Shown piece by piece: positions 49,391-58,414 of a DNA stretch of 64,000 bases. Below the pieces are notes generated by a model. It did not search any database, was not told the DNA's origin, and saw only the letters and a list, made by a program, of their open reading frames with translations. A program made the position numbers and the translations under genes. This stretch comes from SLRI01 sp964402505. Lineage in GTDB: Bacteria > Pseudomonadota > Alphaproteobacteria > Geminicoccales > Geminicoccaceae. The stretch is taken from assembly GCA_964402505.1 (NCBI GenBank), contig CAYOCP010000001.1, positions 186,001 through 250,000 on the forward strand, given 5' to 3'. Position 1 is the first letter of the stretch; every line of letters begins with the position of its first letter.

Positions 49391-50412
49391 CAAGGCTTCG
49401 GGTCCTGACCATCGGTGCCGGCTATTTCAGCGCCTTTCATCACGACGCCTGGCAGCGGCTCCCGGAGGTCGAGCTGGTCGGGGTGTGCGATCGGGATGCG
49501 GCGAAGGCGCGGGCCTTCGCGGAGCGCTTCGGCGTTGCCGCCTGGGGCTGCGACGCGGCGCGGATGCTGGACGACCTCCGGCCGGATCTCGTGGACATCG
49601 CGACCCCGCCCGAGACCCACGCGGTGCTGATCCGGCTCGCCATGGCAAGGCGCGTGCCCACCATCTGCCAGAAGGCCTTCTGCCGCACGCTCGAGGAGGC
49701 GGAGGCCATGGCCCGCCTCGCCGAGGAGGCGGGAACCCTCCTCGTCGTCCACGAGAATTTCCGCTTCGAGCCCTGGCACCGGGAGGTCAGGCGGCAGATC
49801 GACGAGGGGCGCATCGGCGAGGTTTATCAGGCGAGCTTTCGCCTTCGGCCGGGCGACGGCCAGGGGTCCGACGCCTATCTCGACCGCCAGCCCTACTTCC
49901 AGCGGATGGAGCGCTTCCTGGTGCACGAGACGGCGATCCATTTCATCGACGTCTTCCGCTTCCTTCTGGGTGAGGTCGAGGCGGTGCTCGCCCGGCTCGT
50001 CCGCCTCAACCCGGCGATCAGGGGCGAGGATGCGGGCCTCATCCTCCTCGAGCACGCCAACGGGCGGCGGGCCCTCTTCGACGGCAACCGGCTGGTCGAC
50101 CATGCGGCCAGGAACCGGCGGCTGACCATGGGCGAGATGCTGGTCGAGGGCGAGAGGGGCGTCATCAGGCTCGACGGCGACGGCCGTCTCTTCCATCGTG
50201 CCTTCGGCGCCGACGAGGAGGTGGCGATCCTTTACGAGTGGCAGGACCGGGGCTTCGCCGGCGACAGCGTGCTGGCCTTTCAGCGGCACGTGGTCGATCA
50301 TCTCCAGGGACGGGGCGGGATCGTCAATTCGGCGAGGGACTACCTCGTCAACCTGCGGATCGAGGCGGCGGTCTACAGCTCCTCGGCCGAGGGCCGGCTG
50401 GTGAGGGTCTGA
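49387..50412 (+). CDS. Gfo/Idh/MocA-family NAD(P)-dependent oxidoreductase
   Basis: This 341-aa sugar dehydrogenase-like protein has the Rossmann start LTRLRVLTIGAGYFSAFHHDAW with GAGYFS (10-15). The catalytic-lysine motif is QKAF around Lys96, where most members have EKP. HENFRFEPWHREVRRQIDEGRIGEVY begins the second domain. HETAIHFIDVFRFLLGEV supplies the catalytic His. The start is TTG 49387, overlapping the SMP-30 stop, so translation is coupled. It probably oxidises the sugar or inositol whose lactone the SMP-30 enzyme opens. Confidence 0.9.
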   Translation: MTRLRVLTIGAGYFSAFHHDAWQRLPEVELVGVCDRDAAKARAFAERFGVAAWGCDAARMLDDLRPDLVDIATPPETHAVLIRLAMARRVPTICQKAFCRTLEEAEAMARLAEEAGTLLVVHENFRFEPWHREVRRQIDEGRIGEVYQASFRLRPGDGQGSDAYLDRQPYFQRMERFLVHETAIHFIDVFRFLLGEVEAVLARLVRLNPAIRGEDAGLILLEHANGRRALFDGNRLVDHAARNRRLTMGEMLVEGERGVIRLDGDGRLFHRAFGADEEVAILYEWQDRGFAGDSVLAFQRHVVDHLQGRGGIVNSARDYLVNLRIEAAVYSSSAEGRLVRV

Positions 50413-50413
50413 C

Positions 50414-51100
50414 ATGGCGAGCGTGATCGACGAGGTGGAGGGCCGCATCACCTTCGCCGAGCGGGCTTATCGGGAGATCAAGTCCCGCATCCTCGAGAAC
50501 GAGCTTCCGGCCGGCAGCATCATGCTCGAGCAGGAGCTCGCGGCACTCCTCCGAATGAGCCGCACGCCGGTGCGCGAGGCGCTGATCCGCCTGGCGCGCG
50601 AGGGCATGATCGACATCCGCCCGAGGCACGGCATGCGGGTCCTGCCGGTCTCGGCCGACGACATGCGCGAGATCTACCAGATCCTGACCGCCCTCGAGGC
50701 CGAGGCGGCGGCCCAGATCGCCCGCGACGGCGCCGATCGTCGAAATCTCGAGGAGCTCAAGGCGGCGGTGGCGGAGATGGACGAGGCGCTGGCACTCGAC
50801 GATCTCGACGCCTGGGCCAAGGCCGACGATCATTTCCATCGCGTGATCCTGGCCACTTGCGGCAACGAGCGGCTGAGAGCGATCATCGAGCAGTTCATGG
50901 ACCAGTCGCACCGGGTGCGGAAGCTGACGCTGCGGCTGCGTCCCAAGCCCACGAGCTCCAACGACGATCACCGCGCCCTGGTCGATGCCATCGAGCGGCG
51001 CGACGCCGAGGCCGCCTGGCGCATCCACCACGCGCACCGGCTGCGCAACGGGCAAATGCTGGTCGAGCTTCTGGAGCGCCACGGGCTCGGGCAGCTCTAG
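50414..51100 (+). CDS. GntR-family regulator, FCD subfamily
   Basis: The 228-aa protein has an N-terminal winged helix (YREIKSRILENELPAGSIMLEQELAALLRMSRTPVREALIRLAREGMI, residues about 17-65) and an all-helical FCD effector domain. Metal-ligand candidates in the FCD half are Asp and His in KADDHFHRVIL and the two His of RIHHAHRLR. FCD regulators are usually repressors released by a carboxylate or sugar acid. It is the third gene of the SMP-30 operon with a one-base gap. It is the natural partner of the 16-bp palindrome at 48357 (inference). Confidence 0.93.
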   Translation: MASVIDEVEGRITFAERAYREIKSRILENELPAGSIMLEQELAALLRMSRTPVREALIRLAREGMIDIRPRHGMRVLPVSADDMREIYQILTALEAEAAAQIARDGADRRNLEELKAAVAEMDEALALDDLDAWAKADDHFHRVILATCGNERLRAIIEQFMDQSHRVRKLTLRLRPKPTSSNDDHRALVDAIERRDAEAAWRIHHAHRLRNGQMLVELLERHGLGQL

Positions 51101-51194
51101 GCTGCGGTCGTCGGGTTGCATGGCGTCGCGTGCAAAGCTAGGCTCGCCGGCACTCATGCGGCGGCAGTGCCGCGCAACCCGGAGGAGACGGACC

Positions 51195-51839
51195 ATGGCC
51201 TATCGATATGCACTTCATGCGGCGGGGCTGATGGTCTCGATGATCGGGCTCGCGACGGCGGCACTGGCCCAGGACGGCGACGCGACCTACCGGGCCATGC
51301 TGTCGCCGCTCAATGCCGAGGTGGTCGGCTCGCAAACCGCGGGCGAGGCGGTGCTCACGGTGGCGGGCGATGACCTGGCGATCCATGTCGAGATCGGCGG
51401 GGCCCCGGCCGGGATGATGCATCTGCAGCACATTCACGGCTTCAAGGAGGGCAGCGAGCAGTCCAGATGCCCGACCGCGGAGAGCGACGCCAATGGCGAC
51501 GGCATCATCGACCTGATCGAGACCGAGCCTTTGGCCGGGATCACGATGATCCCCTTGCACGAGGACCCGGTCAACATGGAGATCGTCAACGACACCTACC
51601 CCAAGGCCGACGCGGAAGGCTCCTACACCTACGACAACGCCGTCTCGCTCAAGGCCCTGGAGAAGGCGTTTGACGAGAAGTTCCAGGGCCAGAAGCTCGA
51701 TCTGGCCCGGCGCGTCATCTTCGTCCACGGTGTGCCGGACCAGACGAAGCTGCCGGACACGGTGGCCTCGCTCGGCGACGTTCCGGCCCAGATCACCCTG
51801 CCGATCGCCTGTGGCATGATCATGAAGGTCGAGGAGTGA
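51195..51839 (+). CDS. Secreted protein with His-rich motif and calcium-binding loop
   Basis: No family is certain for this 214-aa protein; parts recall CHRD/superoxide-dismutase-like beta domains. It has a signal peptide 1-26 (cut in LAQD). The mature domain has MHLQHIHGF (76-83), an HxxHxH arrangement that could bind a metal. It is followed by a DxNxDGxxD-type loop DANGDGIIDLIE (98-109), matching the EF-hand/dockerin calcium loop. A Cys pair (Cys92 and one near the C-terminus) may be disulfide-linked. GGAGGAGA precedes the ATG. It is 94 bases after the GntR gene and convergent with the MT-A70 gene. Confidence 0.65.
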   Translation: MAYRYALHAAGLMVSMIGLATAALAQDGDATYRAMLSPLNAEVVGSQTAGEAVLTVAGDDLAIHVEIGGAPAGMMHLQHIHGFKEGSEQSRCPTAESDANGDGIIDLIETEPLAGITMIPLHEDPVNMEIVNDTYPKADAEGSYTYDNAVSLKALEKAFDEKFQGQKLDLARRVIFVHGVPDQTKLPDTVASLGDVPAQITLPIACGMIMKVEE

Positions 51840-51863
51840 GCTTCATCGGCCGAGGACAAACGC

Positions 51864-52517
51864 TCAATCGGTGACAGCGGCCATGGGCTGCTCCCATTCG
51901 TAGCCGCGGTGGCGGGGGCGGGTTTCCTCGTAGGTGTCGACCTGGTCGCCCCAGTGGTGCCAGTCGGGGATGCGCTCGCGGGAGAAGAGCTCCAGCCGCG
52001 GGCCGGGGCTGCATTCCTCGATGATGCGGTGCAGGGATGGCGGCTTCTTCGAGTGCTCGCGCTTGCGATGGACCATGACGTTCACCTGGCGCCGGCCGGG
52101 GGCCAGGGTTCGCAGGCTGCCGCGCACGCCGAACAGCACCATCTCGGTCACGTTGCGGAAGTAGAAGCCGACGCCCCGGCCGTCCGGTCCGCCATCCTTG
52201 CGCACCTTGTACCAGACGAGGTTGGTCTTGTAGGCGAAGCCCCAGGCCGCCAGCAGCGCCAAACCGTCGGGCAGGAGCGCGTTCGGGCACCAGAGATAGA
52301 GATGGCTTTGGGCGCTCGCGAGCTCGGCCACCGGCAGGCTGGCGAGTTCCCTGGTGGCGAGGGTCTCGTAGCGGGCGAGGCGGCGATGCTCGGGGGCTAT
52401 CTTGCCGGTGCGGTTGACGAAGCGCCAGGGCGGGTCGACCAGGATCGAGCCGAAGCCTTCCGCATGACGGGCGGTGTAATCCCGCAGCGACTGGATGGTG
52501 CTCTCGAGCTTCGACAT
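51864..52517 (-). CDS. MT-A70-family DNA/RNA N6-adenine methyltransferase
   Basis: The 217-aa protein has the catalytic DPPW motif at 28-31 in ILVDPPWRFVNRTG, the family's LYLWCPNALLPDGLALLAAWGFAYKTNLVWYK core, and REHSKKPPSLHRIIEECSPGPRLELFSRERIPDWHHWGDQ at the end. It therefore makes N6-methyladenine in DNA or RNA. No restriction enzyme, phage structural gene or second methyltransferase is near, so it is an orphan. Bacterial MT-A70 genes are commonly prophage or plasmid passengers, but base usage here is like the surrounding genes. Confidence 0.88.
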   Translation of the reverse strand: MSKLESTIQSLRDYTARHAEGFGSILVDPPWRFVNRTGKIAPEHRRLARYETLATRELASLPVAELASAQSHLYLWCPNALLPDGLALLAAWGFAYKTNLVWYKVRKDGGPDGRGVGFYFRNVTEMVLFGVRGSLRTLAPGRRQVNVMVHRKREHSKKPPSLHRIIEECSPGPRLELFSRERIPDWHHWGDQVDTYEETRPRHRGYEWEQPMAAVTD

Positions 52518-52599
52518 GCCGCCTTCGCCGATCCGGGGTCGATGATCGCCGGACGGTAGCCGTCCAGCGGCGCACCGTCCACAGGCGGCTCGCCGGGGT

Positions 52600-53697
52600 T
52601 CAGCCGAGGCTGCGCGCGGCGTCGTCGAGCTGGTCGATGACGGCGTTCGCGAGCTCCTTCGTGGTGTGGCGGCCGCCGAGATCCCGGGGGAGGGCGCCGG
52701 CGGCGAAGGCGAGATCGACGGCGCGCTCGAGCGTGGCGGCGGCGGTCACCATTTCGCCCTGGCCGTGGCGCTCGCCGAGCCAGTCGAGCATCATGGCGGT
52801 CGAGAGCAACATGGCGGTGGGGTTGGCGATGCCCTCACCGGCGATGTCGGGGGCCGAGCCGTGGCTCGGCTGGAAGAGCGCATGGTCCTGGCCGATCTCG
52901 GCGCAGGGGGCGAGACCCATGCCGCCGACGAGACCGCCGCCGAGATCGGAGATGATGTCACCGAACATGTTCTCCATCACCAGCACGTCGAACTCCCAAG
53001 GCTTGCGCAGGAGGTCGAGGGCGGTGGCGTCGACATAGTGGTGATCGGCGCGGATCGCGGGGAAGCCCCGCGCCCGCTCGTCGAAGATCTTGCGGAAGAA
53101 GGCCATGGCGACGAAAACGTTGGCCTTGTCGACGCAGGTCAGCCGTCCGGGCCGCCCCTTGGCCTTGCGCCGCTCGGCGAGGCGGAAGGAGAAGTCGAAG
53201 AGCCGCTCGCAATTGTCGCGGGTGATGACCATTGTCTCGCGCGCGATCCGGTCGTCCTCGACACGGCCCACGCCTCGGGAGGCGAAGAGGCCCTCCATCG
53301 ATTCGCGGATGATGACGAAGTCGATCCCGGCCGCCCTGGGATCGGCGAGGACCGCCGGCGTGTTGGGCAGGGCGCGCACCGGGCGGACGCCGGCGAAGAG
53401 ACCGAAATTGCGGCGCATGTCGAGATGCGGGGCGATCTCGGTGCCGTCGGGGAAGCGGACGTCGGGCAGGCCCATGGCACCGAAGAGGATGGCGTCGGCC
53501 CTCTCGCAGGCTTCCATGACGCCGGGGGCGAGATCCCGACCCATCTCGCGATACCAAGCGGCACCGCCATCGTGGTGCTGCAGGGCGAGGCCGAGGGCGA
53601 AGCGGCGGCTCAGGACGTCGAGCACCTCGAGGGCCACGGCCATGACCTCCCGGCCGATGCCGTCACCCGGCAGGACCGCCACCTGGAATTCGTTCAT
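52600..53697 (-). CDS. Beta-decarboxylating dehydrogenase, D-malate/tartrate/isopropylmalate type
   Basis: This 365-aa NAD-dependent enzyme of the isopropylmalate/isocitrate dehydrogenase family has LPGDGIGREV (9-18), FGAMGLPDVRFPDGTEI, RESMEGLFASRG (substrate Arg/Glu/Ser), VDKANVF (catalytic Lys) and MENMFGDIISDLGGGLVGG with the Mg-binding Asp pair. The Gly-Leu-Pro-Asp-Val-Arg segment and the absence of leuCD nearby fit the D-malate/tartrate dehydrogenase (DmlA/TtuC) branch rather than leucine synthesis. That would let the cell use TTT-imported hydroxy acids. It is divergent from soeA. Confidence 0.87.
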   Translation of the reverse strand: MNEFQVAVLPGDGIGREVMAVALEVLDVLSRRFALGLALQHHDGGAAWYREMGRDLAPGVMEACERADAILFGAMGLPDVRFPDGTEIAPHLDMRRNFGLFAGVRPVRALPNTPAVLADPRAAGIDFVIIRESMEGLFASRGVGRVEDDRIARETMVITRDNCERLFDFSFRLAERRKAKGRPGRLTCVDKANVFVAMAFFRKIFDERARGFPAIRADHHYVDATALDLLRKPWEFDVLVMENMFGDIISDLGGGLVGGMGLAPCAEIGQDHALFQPSHGSAPDIAGEGIANPTAMLLSTAMMLDWLGERHGQGEMVTAAATLERAVDLAFAAGALPRDLGGRHTTKELANAVIDQLDDAARSLG

Positions 53698-53767
53698 ATC
53701 GAGACTCTGCCGAATGGGCCGCGTCCGGACCGCGCGCACGACGGAGGGAGGGCGGCGACTGACAAGC

Positions 53768-53786
53768 GATACATCAACGGATACAT
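53768..53786. promoter_or_regulatory. Direct repeat in the dehydrogenase/soeA promoter region
   Basis: GATACAT occurs at 53768-53774 and again at 53780-53786, 12 bases apart. A GATACGT lies at 53838-53844. They are in the 190-base divergent gap and look like half sites on one face of the helix. GATAC is shared with the 16-bp palindrome at 48357. The regulator is unknown. Confidence 0.3.
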
Positions 53787-53887
53787 TACCGTGTGCGAGA
53801 GGTCAATGATCCCCACCCGGTAGTGACCCCGTCGGACGATACGTGCTAATGGGCGAGGATCGAGCGCCTCGGGAGGTCACGCGGGAC

Positions 53888-56725
53888 ATGACGGCAGCGA
53901 TCGACACGTCGCCCCGGATCGCGGACGAGATCGTCTGCACCACCTGCTACATGTGCGCCTGCCGCTGCGGCATTCGCGTGCACAAGCTGGGCGGGCGGAT
54001 CCGCTACATCGACGGCAATCCCGACCATCCGGTCAATCGCGGCGTGCTCTGCGCCAAGGGTTCGGCCGGCATCATGCATCATCTCTCGCCCGCGCGCCTG
54101 ACCACACCCCTGAAGCGGGTCGGCGAGCGCGGCGAGGGCAGGTTCGAGGCGATCGGCTGGGACGAGGCGCTGGCCATGGCCGAGGGCTGGCTGCGCGAGG
54201 TCCGCGAGAGTGATCCGCGGAAGCTCGCCTTCTTCACCGGTCGCGACCAGAGCCAGGCTTTGACCGGCTTCTGGGCCACCCAGTTCGGCACCTGCAACTA
54301 CGCCGCCCATGGCGGCTTCTGCTCGGTCAACATGGCCGCGGCCGGGCTCTACACGATCGGCGGCTCGTTCTGGGAGTTCGGTGAGCCGGATTTCGAGCGT
54401 TCCCGCTACTTCATGATCTTCGGCCTCGCCGAGGACCATGACAGCAACCCCCTGAAGCTCGGTATGGCCGAGCTCAAGAAGCGAGGGGCCAAGATCGTCT
54501 CGGTCAACCCCGTGCGCACCGGCTACTCGGCCATCGCCGACGAGTGGATCGGCATCCGGCCCGGCACGGACGGGCTCTTCGTCATGAGCCTGATGCACGA
54601 GCTGCTCAATGCCGGGCGGATCGATGTCGAGTATCTCCGCCTCTACACGAATGCCACGGCCCTGGTGATCGATGCACCGGACGATGCCGATGACGGGCTG
54701 CTCGCGCGGGACGGCGAGGGCCGGCTGCTTGTCGGCGTGCAGGGCGAGAAGGCGGTGGCGCCCCGGGGAGGCGACGTGTCGGCCGCGCTCAAGGGCCGCT
54801 ATCGGCTCGCCGACGGCCGTTTCGGCGTGCCGGTCCTCGAGCTTCTGGCACGGCGCTACGCGGCGGCCGAGTACAGCCCCGACAAGGTGGCCGCGACATG
54901 TGGCATTCCGGCTTCGACCATCCGGCGGATCGCCGCCGAGCTGGCGGCCGCGGCGTTCGATGATCCGGTGGTGCTGGAGCGGCCCTGGACTGATACCAAC
55001 GGGGTGCGGCACGAGCGGATGATCGGGCGGCCAGTGGCGATGCACGCCATGCGCGGCATCTCGGCGCACAGCAACGGCTTCCATACCTGCCGCGCCATCC
55101 ATCTCCTGCAGGTCCTGCTCGGCACCGTCGACACGCCCGGCGGGTTCCGCTTCAAGGCCCCCTACCCCCGCCCGGCGCCGCCGGGGCCGCAGCCGGCGGG
55201 GCGGGCGGACCAGATGGCACCCGGACAGCCCATGAAGGGGCCGCCCTTGGGATTCCCTCGCGGGCCCCAGGATCTGATCGTCGACGAGGCGGGCGCGCCC
55301 CGGCGCATCGACAAGGCCCTGTCATGGGACGCGCCGCTCGGGGTGCACGGCATGATGCACAGCGTCATCGGCAATGCCGCCCGTGGCGATCCTTACGAGA
55401 TCGACGTGCTCTTCATGTTCATGGCCAACATGGCCTGGAACTCGGCCATGAACACGGCCGAGACCATGGCGATTTTGAGCGCCAGAAAGGCCGACGGCAG
55501 CTACGTCATCCCCAAGTTCATCTACGCCGACGCCTTTTATGCCGAGACCGTGGCCTATGCCGATCTCGTGCTGCCGGACACCACCTATCTCGAGCGCCAC
55601 GACTGCATCTCGCTTCTGGACCGGCCGATCAGCTCGGCCGACGCGGTATCGGATGCGATCCGCCAGCCGGTCGAGAAGCCTGAGCGGGACGTGCGGCCCT
55701 TCCAGGACGTGCTGATCGAGCTTGGCGCCCGGCTGGGCCTGCCGGCCTTCGTCAACGGAGAGGGAGCACCCCGCTATCCCGGCGGCTACGCCGACTACAT
55801 GGTCCATCACGAGCGAAAGCCGGGCCAGGGCTCGCTCGCCGGCTGGCGCGGCGTCGACGGCGAGCGGGCCGGCAAGGGTGCGGTCAATCCCGACCAGCTC
55901 GAGCGCTATAAGGCGAACGGCTGCTTCTTCAGCCTGCCGATCCCGGAGGAGGCCACCTACTTCAAGCACGCCAACGCCGCGTACCTGAAGTTCGCGGTCG
56001 AGGTCGGGCTGATCGACGAGGCGGCACCGATCACGCTGCAGCTCTACAGCGAGCCCATGCAGCGCTTTCGCCTCGCGGCGCGGGGGCACGGCAGCGTGCA
56101 GCCGCCGGAGGCGAAGCGGGAGCGGGTTCTGACCTATTTCGATCCGCTGCCGATCTGGTACATGCCGTTCGACGAGGCGGTGGTCGACAAGGAAGCCTTT
56201 CCGCTCCATGCGGTGACGCAGCGGCCGATGTTCATGTATCACAGTTGGGGCGGCCACAATGCCTGGCTGCGCCAGATCCTCGACAAGAACGCGCTCTATC
56301 TCAATCGCCGGACCGCCGCGGAGCTCGGCATCGAGGAGGACGACCTCGTCGCCGTCTCCAGCCGGCACGGCCGGGTCGAGGGTCGGGCGCGGCTGATGGA
56401 TGGCGTGCATCCCTCGACGGTCTGGACCTGGAACGCCATCGGCAAGCGCCGGGGGGCCTGGGGGCTCGAGGGCGACATCCCCGAGGCGCGCGAAGGGTTC
56501 CTTCTGAACTCGCTGATCGACGATCTCCTGCCCGAGGGCGAGGGCGGCTATCGCTATGCCAATGCCGATCCGGTCACCGGACAGGCGGCATGGTACGATC
56601 TCAGGGTGCGGGTCGAGAAGCTCGGCGCCGGGGCGCGGACGGAGGAGCCGGCGGCGATCGCTCCGCCGCCCGGCGCCTTGCGGGCGCCGGCTACCCTCTC
56701 CTATCGCGTGCGAGGTGGCGCATGA
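53888..56725 (+). CDS. soeA: Molybdopterin oxidoreductase, sulfite dehydrogenase (quinone) catalytic subunit SoeA-like
   Basis: This 945-aa molybdo-bis-PGD enzyme has the N-terminal 4Fe-4S site Cys20-x2-Cys23-x3-Cys27...Cys55 (CYMCACRC, LCAKG). The probable Mo-ligand Cys145 is in AAHGGFCSVNMAAAG. RPGTDGLFVMSLMHELL and AETVAYADLVLPDTTYLERHD follow, and the C-terminal cofactor domain ends the protein. There is no Tat signal, so it works in the cytoplasm. With the 4Fe-4S protein and DmsC-like anchor following, the set matches SoeABC, which oxidises sulfite to sulfate and reduces quinone. A polysulfide/thiosulfate reductase is the alternative, but those catalytic subunits are exported. ATG 53888 was preferred because the Fe-S motif then sits at the normal distance. 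Confidence 0.85.
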   Translation: MTAAIDTSPRIADEIVCTTCYMCACRCGIRVHKLGGRIRYIDGNPDHPVNRGVLCAKGSAGIMHHLSPARLTTPLKRVGERGEGRFEAIGWDEALAMAEGWLREVRESDPRKLAFFTGRDQSQALTGFWATQFGTCNYAAHGGFCSVNMAAAGLYTIGGSFWEFGEPDFERSRYFMIFGLAEDHDSNPLKLGMAELKKRGAKIVSVNPVRTGYSAIADEWIGIRPGTDGLFVMSLMHELLNAGRIDVEYLRLYTNATALVIDAPDDADDGLLARDGEGRLLVGVQGEKAVAPRGGDVSAALKGRYRLADGRFGVPVLELLARRYAAAEYSPDKVAATCGIPASTIRRIAAELAAAAFDDPVVLERPWTDTNGVRHERMIGRPVAMHAMRGISAHSNGFHTCRAIHLLQVLLGTVDTPGGFRFKAPYPRPAPPGPQPAGRADQMAPGQPMKGPPLGFPRGPQDLIVDEAGAPRRIDKALSWDAPLGVHGMMHSVIGNAARGDPYEIDVLFMFMANMAWNSAMNTAETMAILSARKADGSYVIPKFIYADAFYAETVAYADLVLPDTTYLERHDCISLLDRPISSADAVSDAIRQPVEKPERDVRPFQDVLIELGARLGLPAFVNGEGAPRYPGGYADYMVHHERKPGQGSLAGWRGVDGERAGKGAVNPDQLERYKANGCFFSLPIPEEATYFKHANAAYLKFAVEVGLIDEAAPITLQLYSEPMQRFRLAARGHGSVQPPEAKRERVLTYFDPLPIWYMPFDEAVVDKEAFPLHAVTQRPMFMYHSWGGHNAWLRQILDKNALYLNRRTAAELGIEEDDLVAVSSRHGRVEGRARLMDGVHPSTVWTWNAIGKRRGAWGLEGDIPEAREGFLLNSLIDDLLPEGEGGYRYANADPVTGQAAWYDLRVRVEKLGAGARTEEPAAIAPPPGALRAPATLSYRVRGGA

Positions 56726-57462
56726 CCAGCCTTCCGGCCAATCCCTCGACGAAGCGTCTCGGCCTCGTCATCGACCTCGACACCTGCGTCGGCTGTCAGG
56801 CCTGCGTCGTGCATTGCAAGGAGTGGAACACCAGCAGCAACACGACCGCCCTCAGCGACACGGAGCCCTACGGCGAGGCGCCGAGCGGCGCTTGGCTGAA
56901 CCGGGTGCACGGGTTCGAGCTCGACGATACCGCCTGCGGCGGGAGCGGGCGCACCGTGCATTTCCCGCGCTCCTGCCTGCATTGCGAGGATGCGCTCTGC
57001 GTCACGGTCTGCCCGACCGGCGCGTCCTACAAGCGCGCCGAGGATGGGATCGTGCTGGTCGACGAGGACAAGTGCTTCGGCTGCGGCCTCTGCGCCTGGG
57101 CCTGTCCCTACGGGGCCAGGGAAATGGACCCCACGGCCAGGATCATGAAGAAATGCACGCTCTGCATCGACCGCATCTACAACGAGAACCTGCCGGTGGA
57201 GGAGCGCGAGCCCGCCTGTGTCCGGACCTGTCCGGCGCGGGCGCGGCATTTCGGCGATCTCGCGGATCCCGATAGCGACGTCTCGCGGCTGGTCGCCGAG
57301 CGCGACGGCGTGCCCTTGATGCCGGAACTGGGCTATCGGCCGACCAACCGCTACCTGCCGCCGCGCCGCCCGGCACCGGCCGCCGAGCGAACCGAAGCGC
57401 TGGAGCCGGCGCCCGGCGGCTTCCTCGGCTGGCTCGACCGGCTGCTCGCCGACCAGGGCTAG
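56722..57462 (+). CDS. soeB: 4Fe-4S electron-transfer subunit SoeB-like
   Basis: This 246-aa ferredoxin-like subunit carries four 4Fe-4S clusters. Cys groups are CVGCQACVVHC (22-32), CLHCEDALCVTVCP, CFGCGLCAWACPYGARE and CTLCIDRI...CVRTCPARARHFG. The spacing is that of DmsB/PsrB/SoeB. It takes electrons from the molybdenum subunit to the membrane anchor. The ATG overlaps the soeA stop (ATGA). The last 40 residues are Pro/Arg-rich and end in a short helix. Confidence 0.93.
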   Translation: MTSLPANPSTKRLGLVIDLDTCVGCQACVVHCKEWNTSSNTTALSDTEPYGEAPSGAWLNRVHGFELDDTACGGSGRTVHFPRSCLHCEDALCVTVCPTGASYKRAEDGIVLVDEDKCFGCGLCAWACPYGAREMDPTARIMKKCTLCIDRIYNENLPVEEREPACVRTCPARARHFGDLADPDSDVSRLVAERDGVPLMPELGYRPTNRYLPPRRPAPAAERTEALEPAPGGFLGWLDRLLADQG

Positions 57463-57472
57463 GAGTGCCGCC

Positions 57473-58411
57473 ATGCATCCGGCACCCTCGATCATCTTCT
57501 TCACCGCCGCCTCCGGCGCCGGCTATGGACTTCTCGTCTTCGCCGCGCTGGTCGGTCTGCTCGGCCTCGTGCCGGTCGACAGCCAGAGCGGTCTGGCGCT
57601 TCTGGTGCCGGCGCTGCTCCTGGTCGGCGCCGGCCTCCTGGCATCGACGGGCCATCTCGGGCATCCGGAGCGGGCCTGGCGAGCTTTCAGCCAGTGGCGC
57701 TCGTCCTGGCTGTCACGCGAGGGTGTCGCCGCCGTCGTCACCTTCGCTCCGGCCCTGGGTCTCGCCTGGGCCTGGGCGCTGACGGGACGAATGGCGCCGG
57801 TCCTGGCGCTCGCCACCATCCTGATGGCCGTCGTCACCGTCTACTGCACGGCGATGATCTACGCCTCGCTGAAGCCCATTCCGCGCTGGCATCACAAGCT
57901 GGTGCCGGCGGTCTATCTCGGGCTCGGTGCCGCGAGCGGCAGCGCTCTCGGCATCGCCGCCGCTGCCTGGACGGGTGCGTCGGTGCTGCCGCTGGCACCT
58001 CTCGTGGCCCTCGCCCTCGTCGTCGGCTGGGGACTCAAATGGCGCTATTGGCGGTCGGTGGACACCGCACCCAAGAAGGCCACCACGGCCGATGCCATCG
58101 GCCTCGGCGACCGGGGCACGGCGCGGCTGCTCGAGCCGCCGCATACCGAGAAGAACTACATCCTGAACGAGATGAGCTTCAGGATCGCCCGCAAGCACAG
58201 CGCCAAGCTCAGACGCCAGGCACTCATCCTGGGGCTCGCGCTGCCGCTGGTCGCTCTCGTGCTCGCGCTACCGTTCCAGGGGATCGGCGCCGCGCTGCTT
58301 CTGAGCGTCGGCGCCGCCCTCGCCCTCGCCGGCGTGGCGATCGAGCGCTGGCTCTTCTTCGCCGAGGCCGAGCATCTGGTGACGCTCTACTACGGGCGGG
58401 AAGCGGTCTAG
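57473..58411 (+). CDS. soeC: DmsC/NrfD-type membrane anchor SoeC-like
   Basis: The 312-aa membrane protein has about eight helices and belongs to the DmsC family: SIIFFTAASGAGYGLL start, GHLGHPERAWRAFSQWRSSWLSREGVAAV (the conserved H-P-R quinone-site loop), SLKPIPRWHHKLVPAVYL, and WLFFAEAEHLVTLYYG at the end. It anchors the complex and gives electrons to ubiquinone. It starts 10 bases after soeB and completes the operon. It is convergent with the small membrane protein gene by 3 bases, so a shared terminator would have to lie within coding sequence. Confidence 0.92.
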   Translation: MHPAPSIIFFTAASGAGYGLLVFAALVGLLGLVPVDSQSGLALLVPALLLVGAGLLASTGHLGHPERAWRAFSQWRSSWLSREGVAAVVTFAPALGLAWAWALTGRMAPVLALATILMAVVTVYCTAMIYASLKPIPRWHHKLVPAVYLGLGAASGSALGIAAAAWTGASVLPLAPLVALALVVGWGLKWRYWRSVDTAPKKATTADAIGLGDRGTARLLEPPHTEKNYILNEMSFRIARKHSAKLRRQALILGLALPLVALVLALPFQGIGAALLLSVGAALALAGVAIERWLFFAEAEHLVTLYYGREAV

Positions 58412-58414
58412 GGT

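Noticed and set aside
51864..52517. Restriction-modification or prophage island
   Set aside because: There is no endonuclease, integrase, capsid or tail gene, att repeat or tRNA around the MT-A70 gene.
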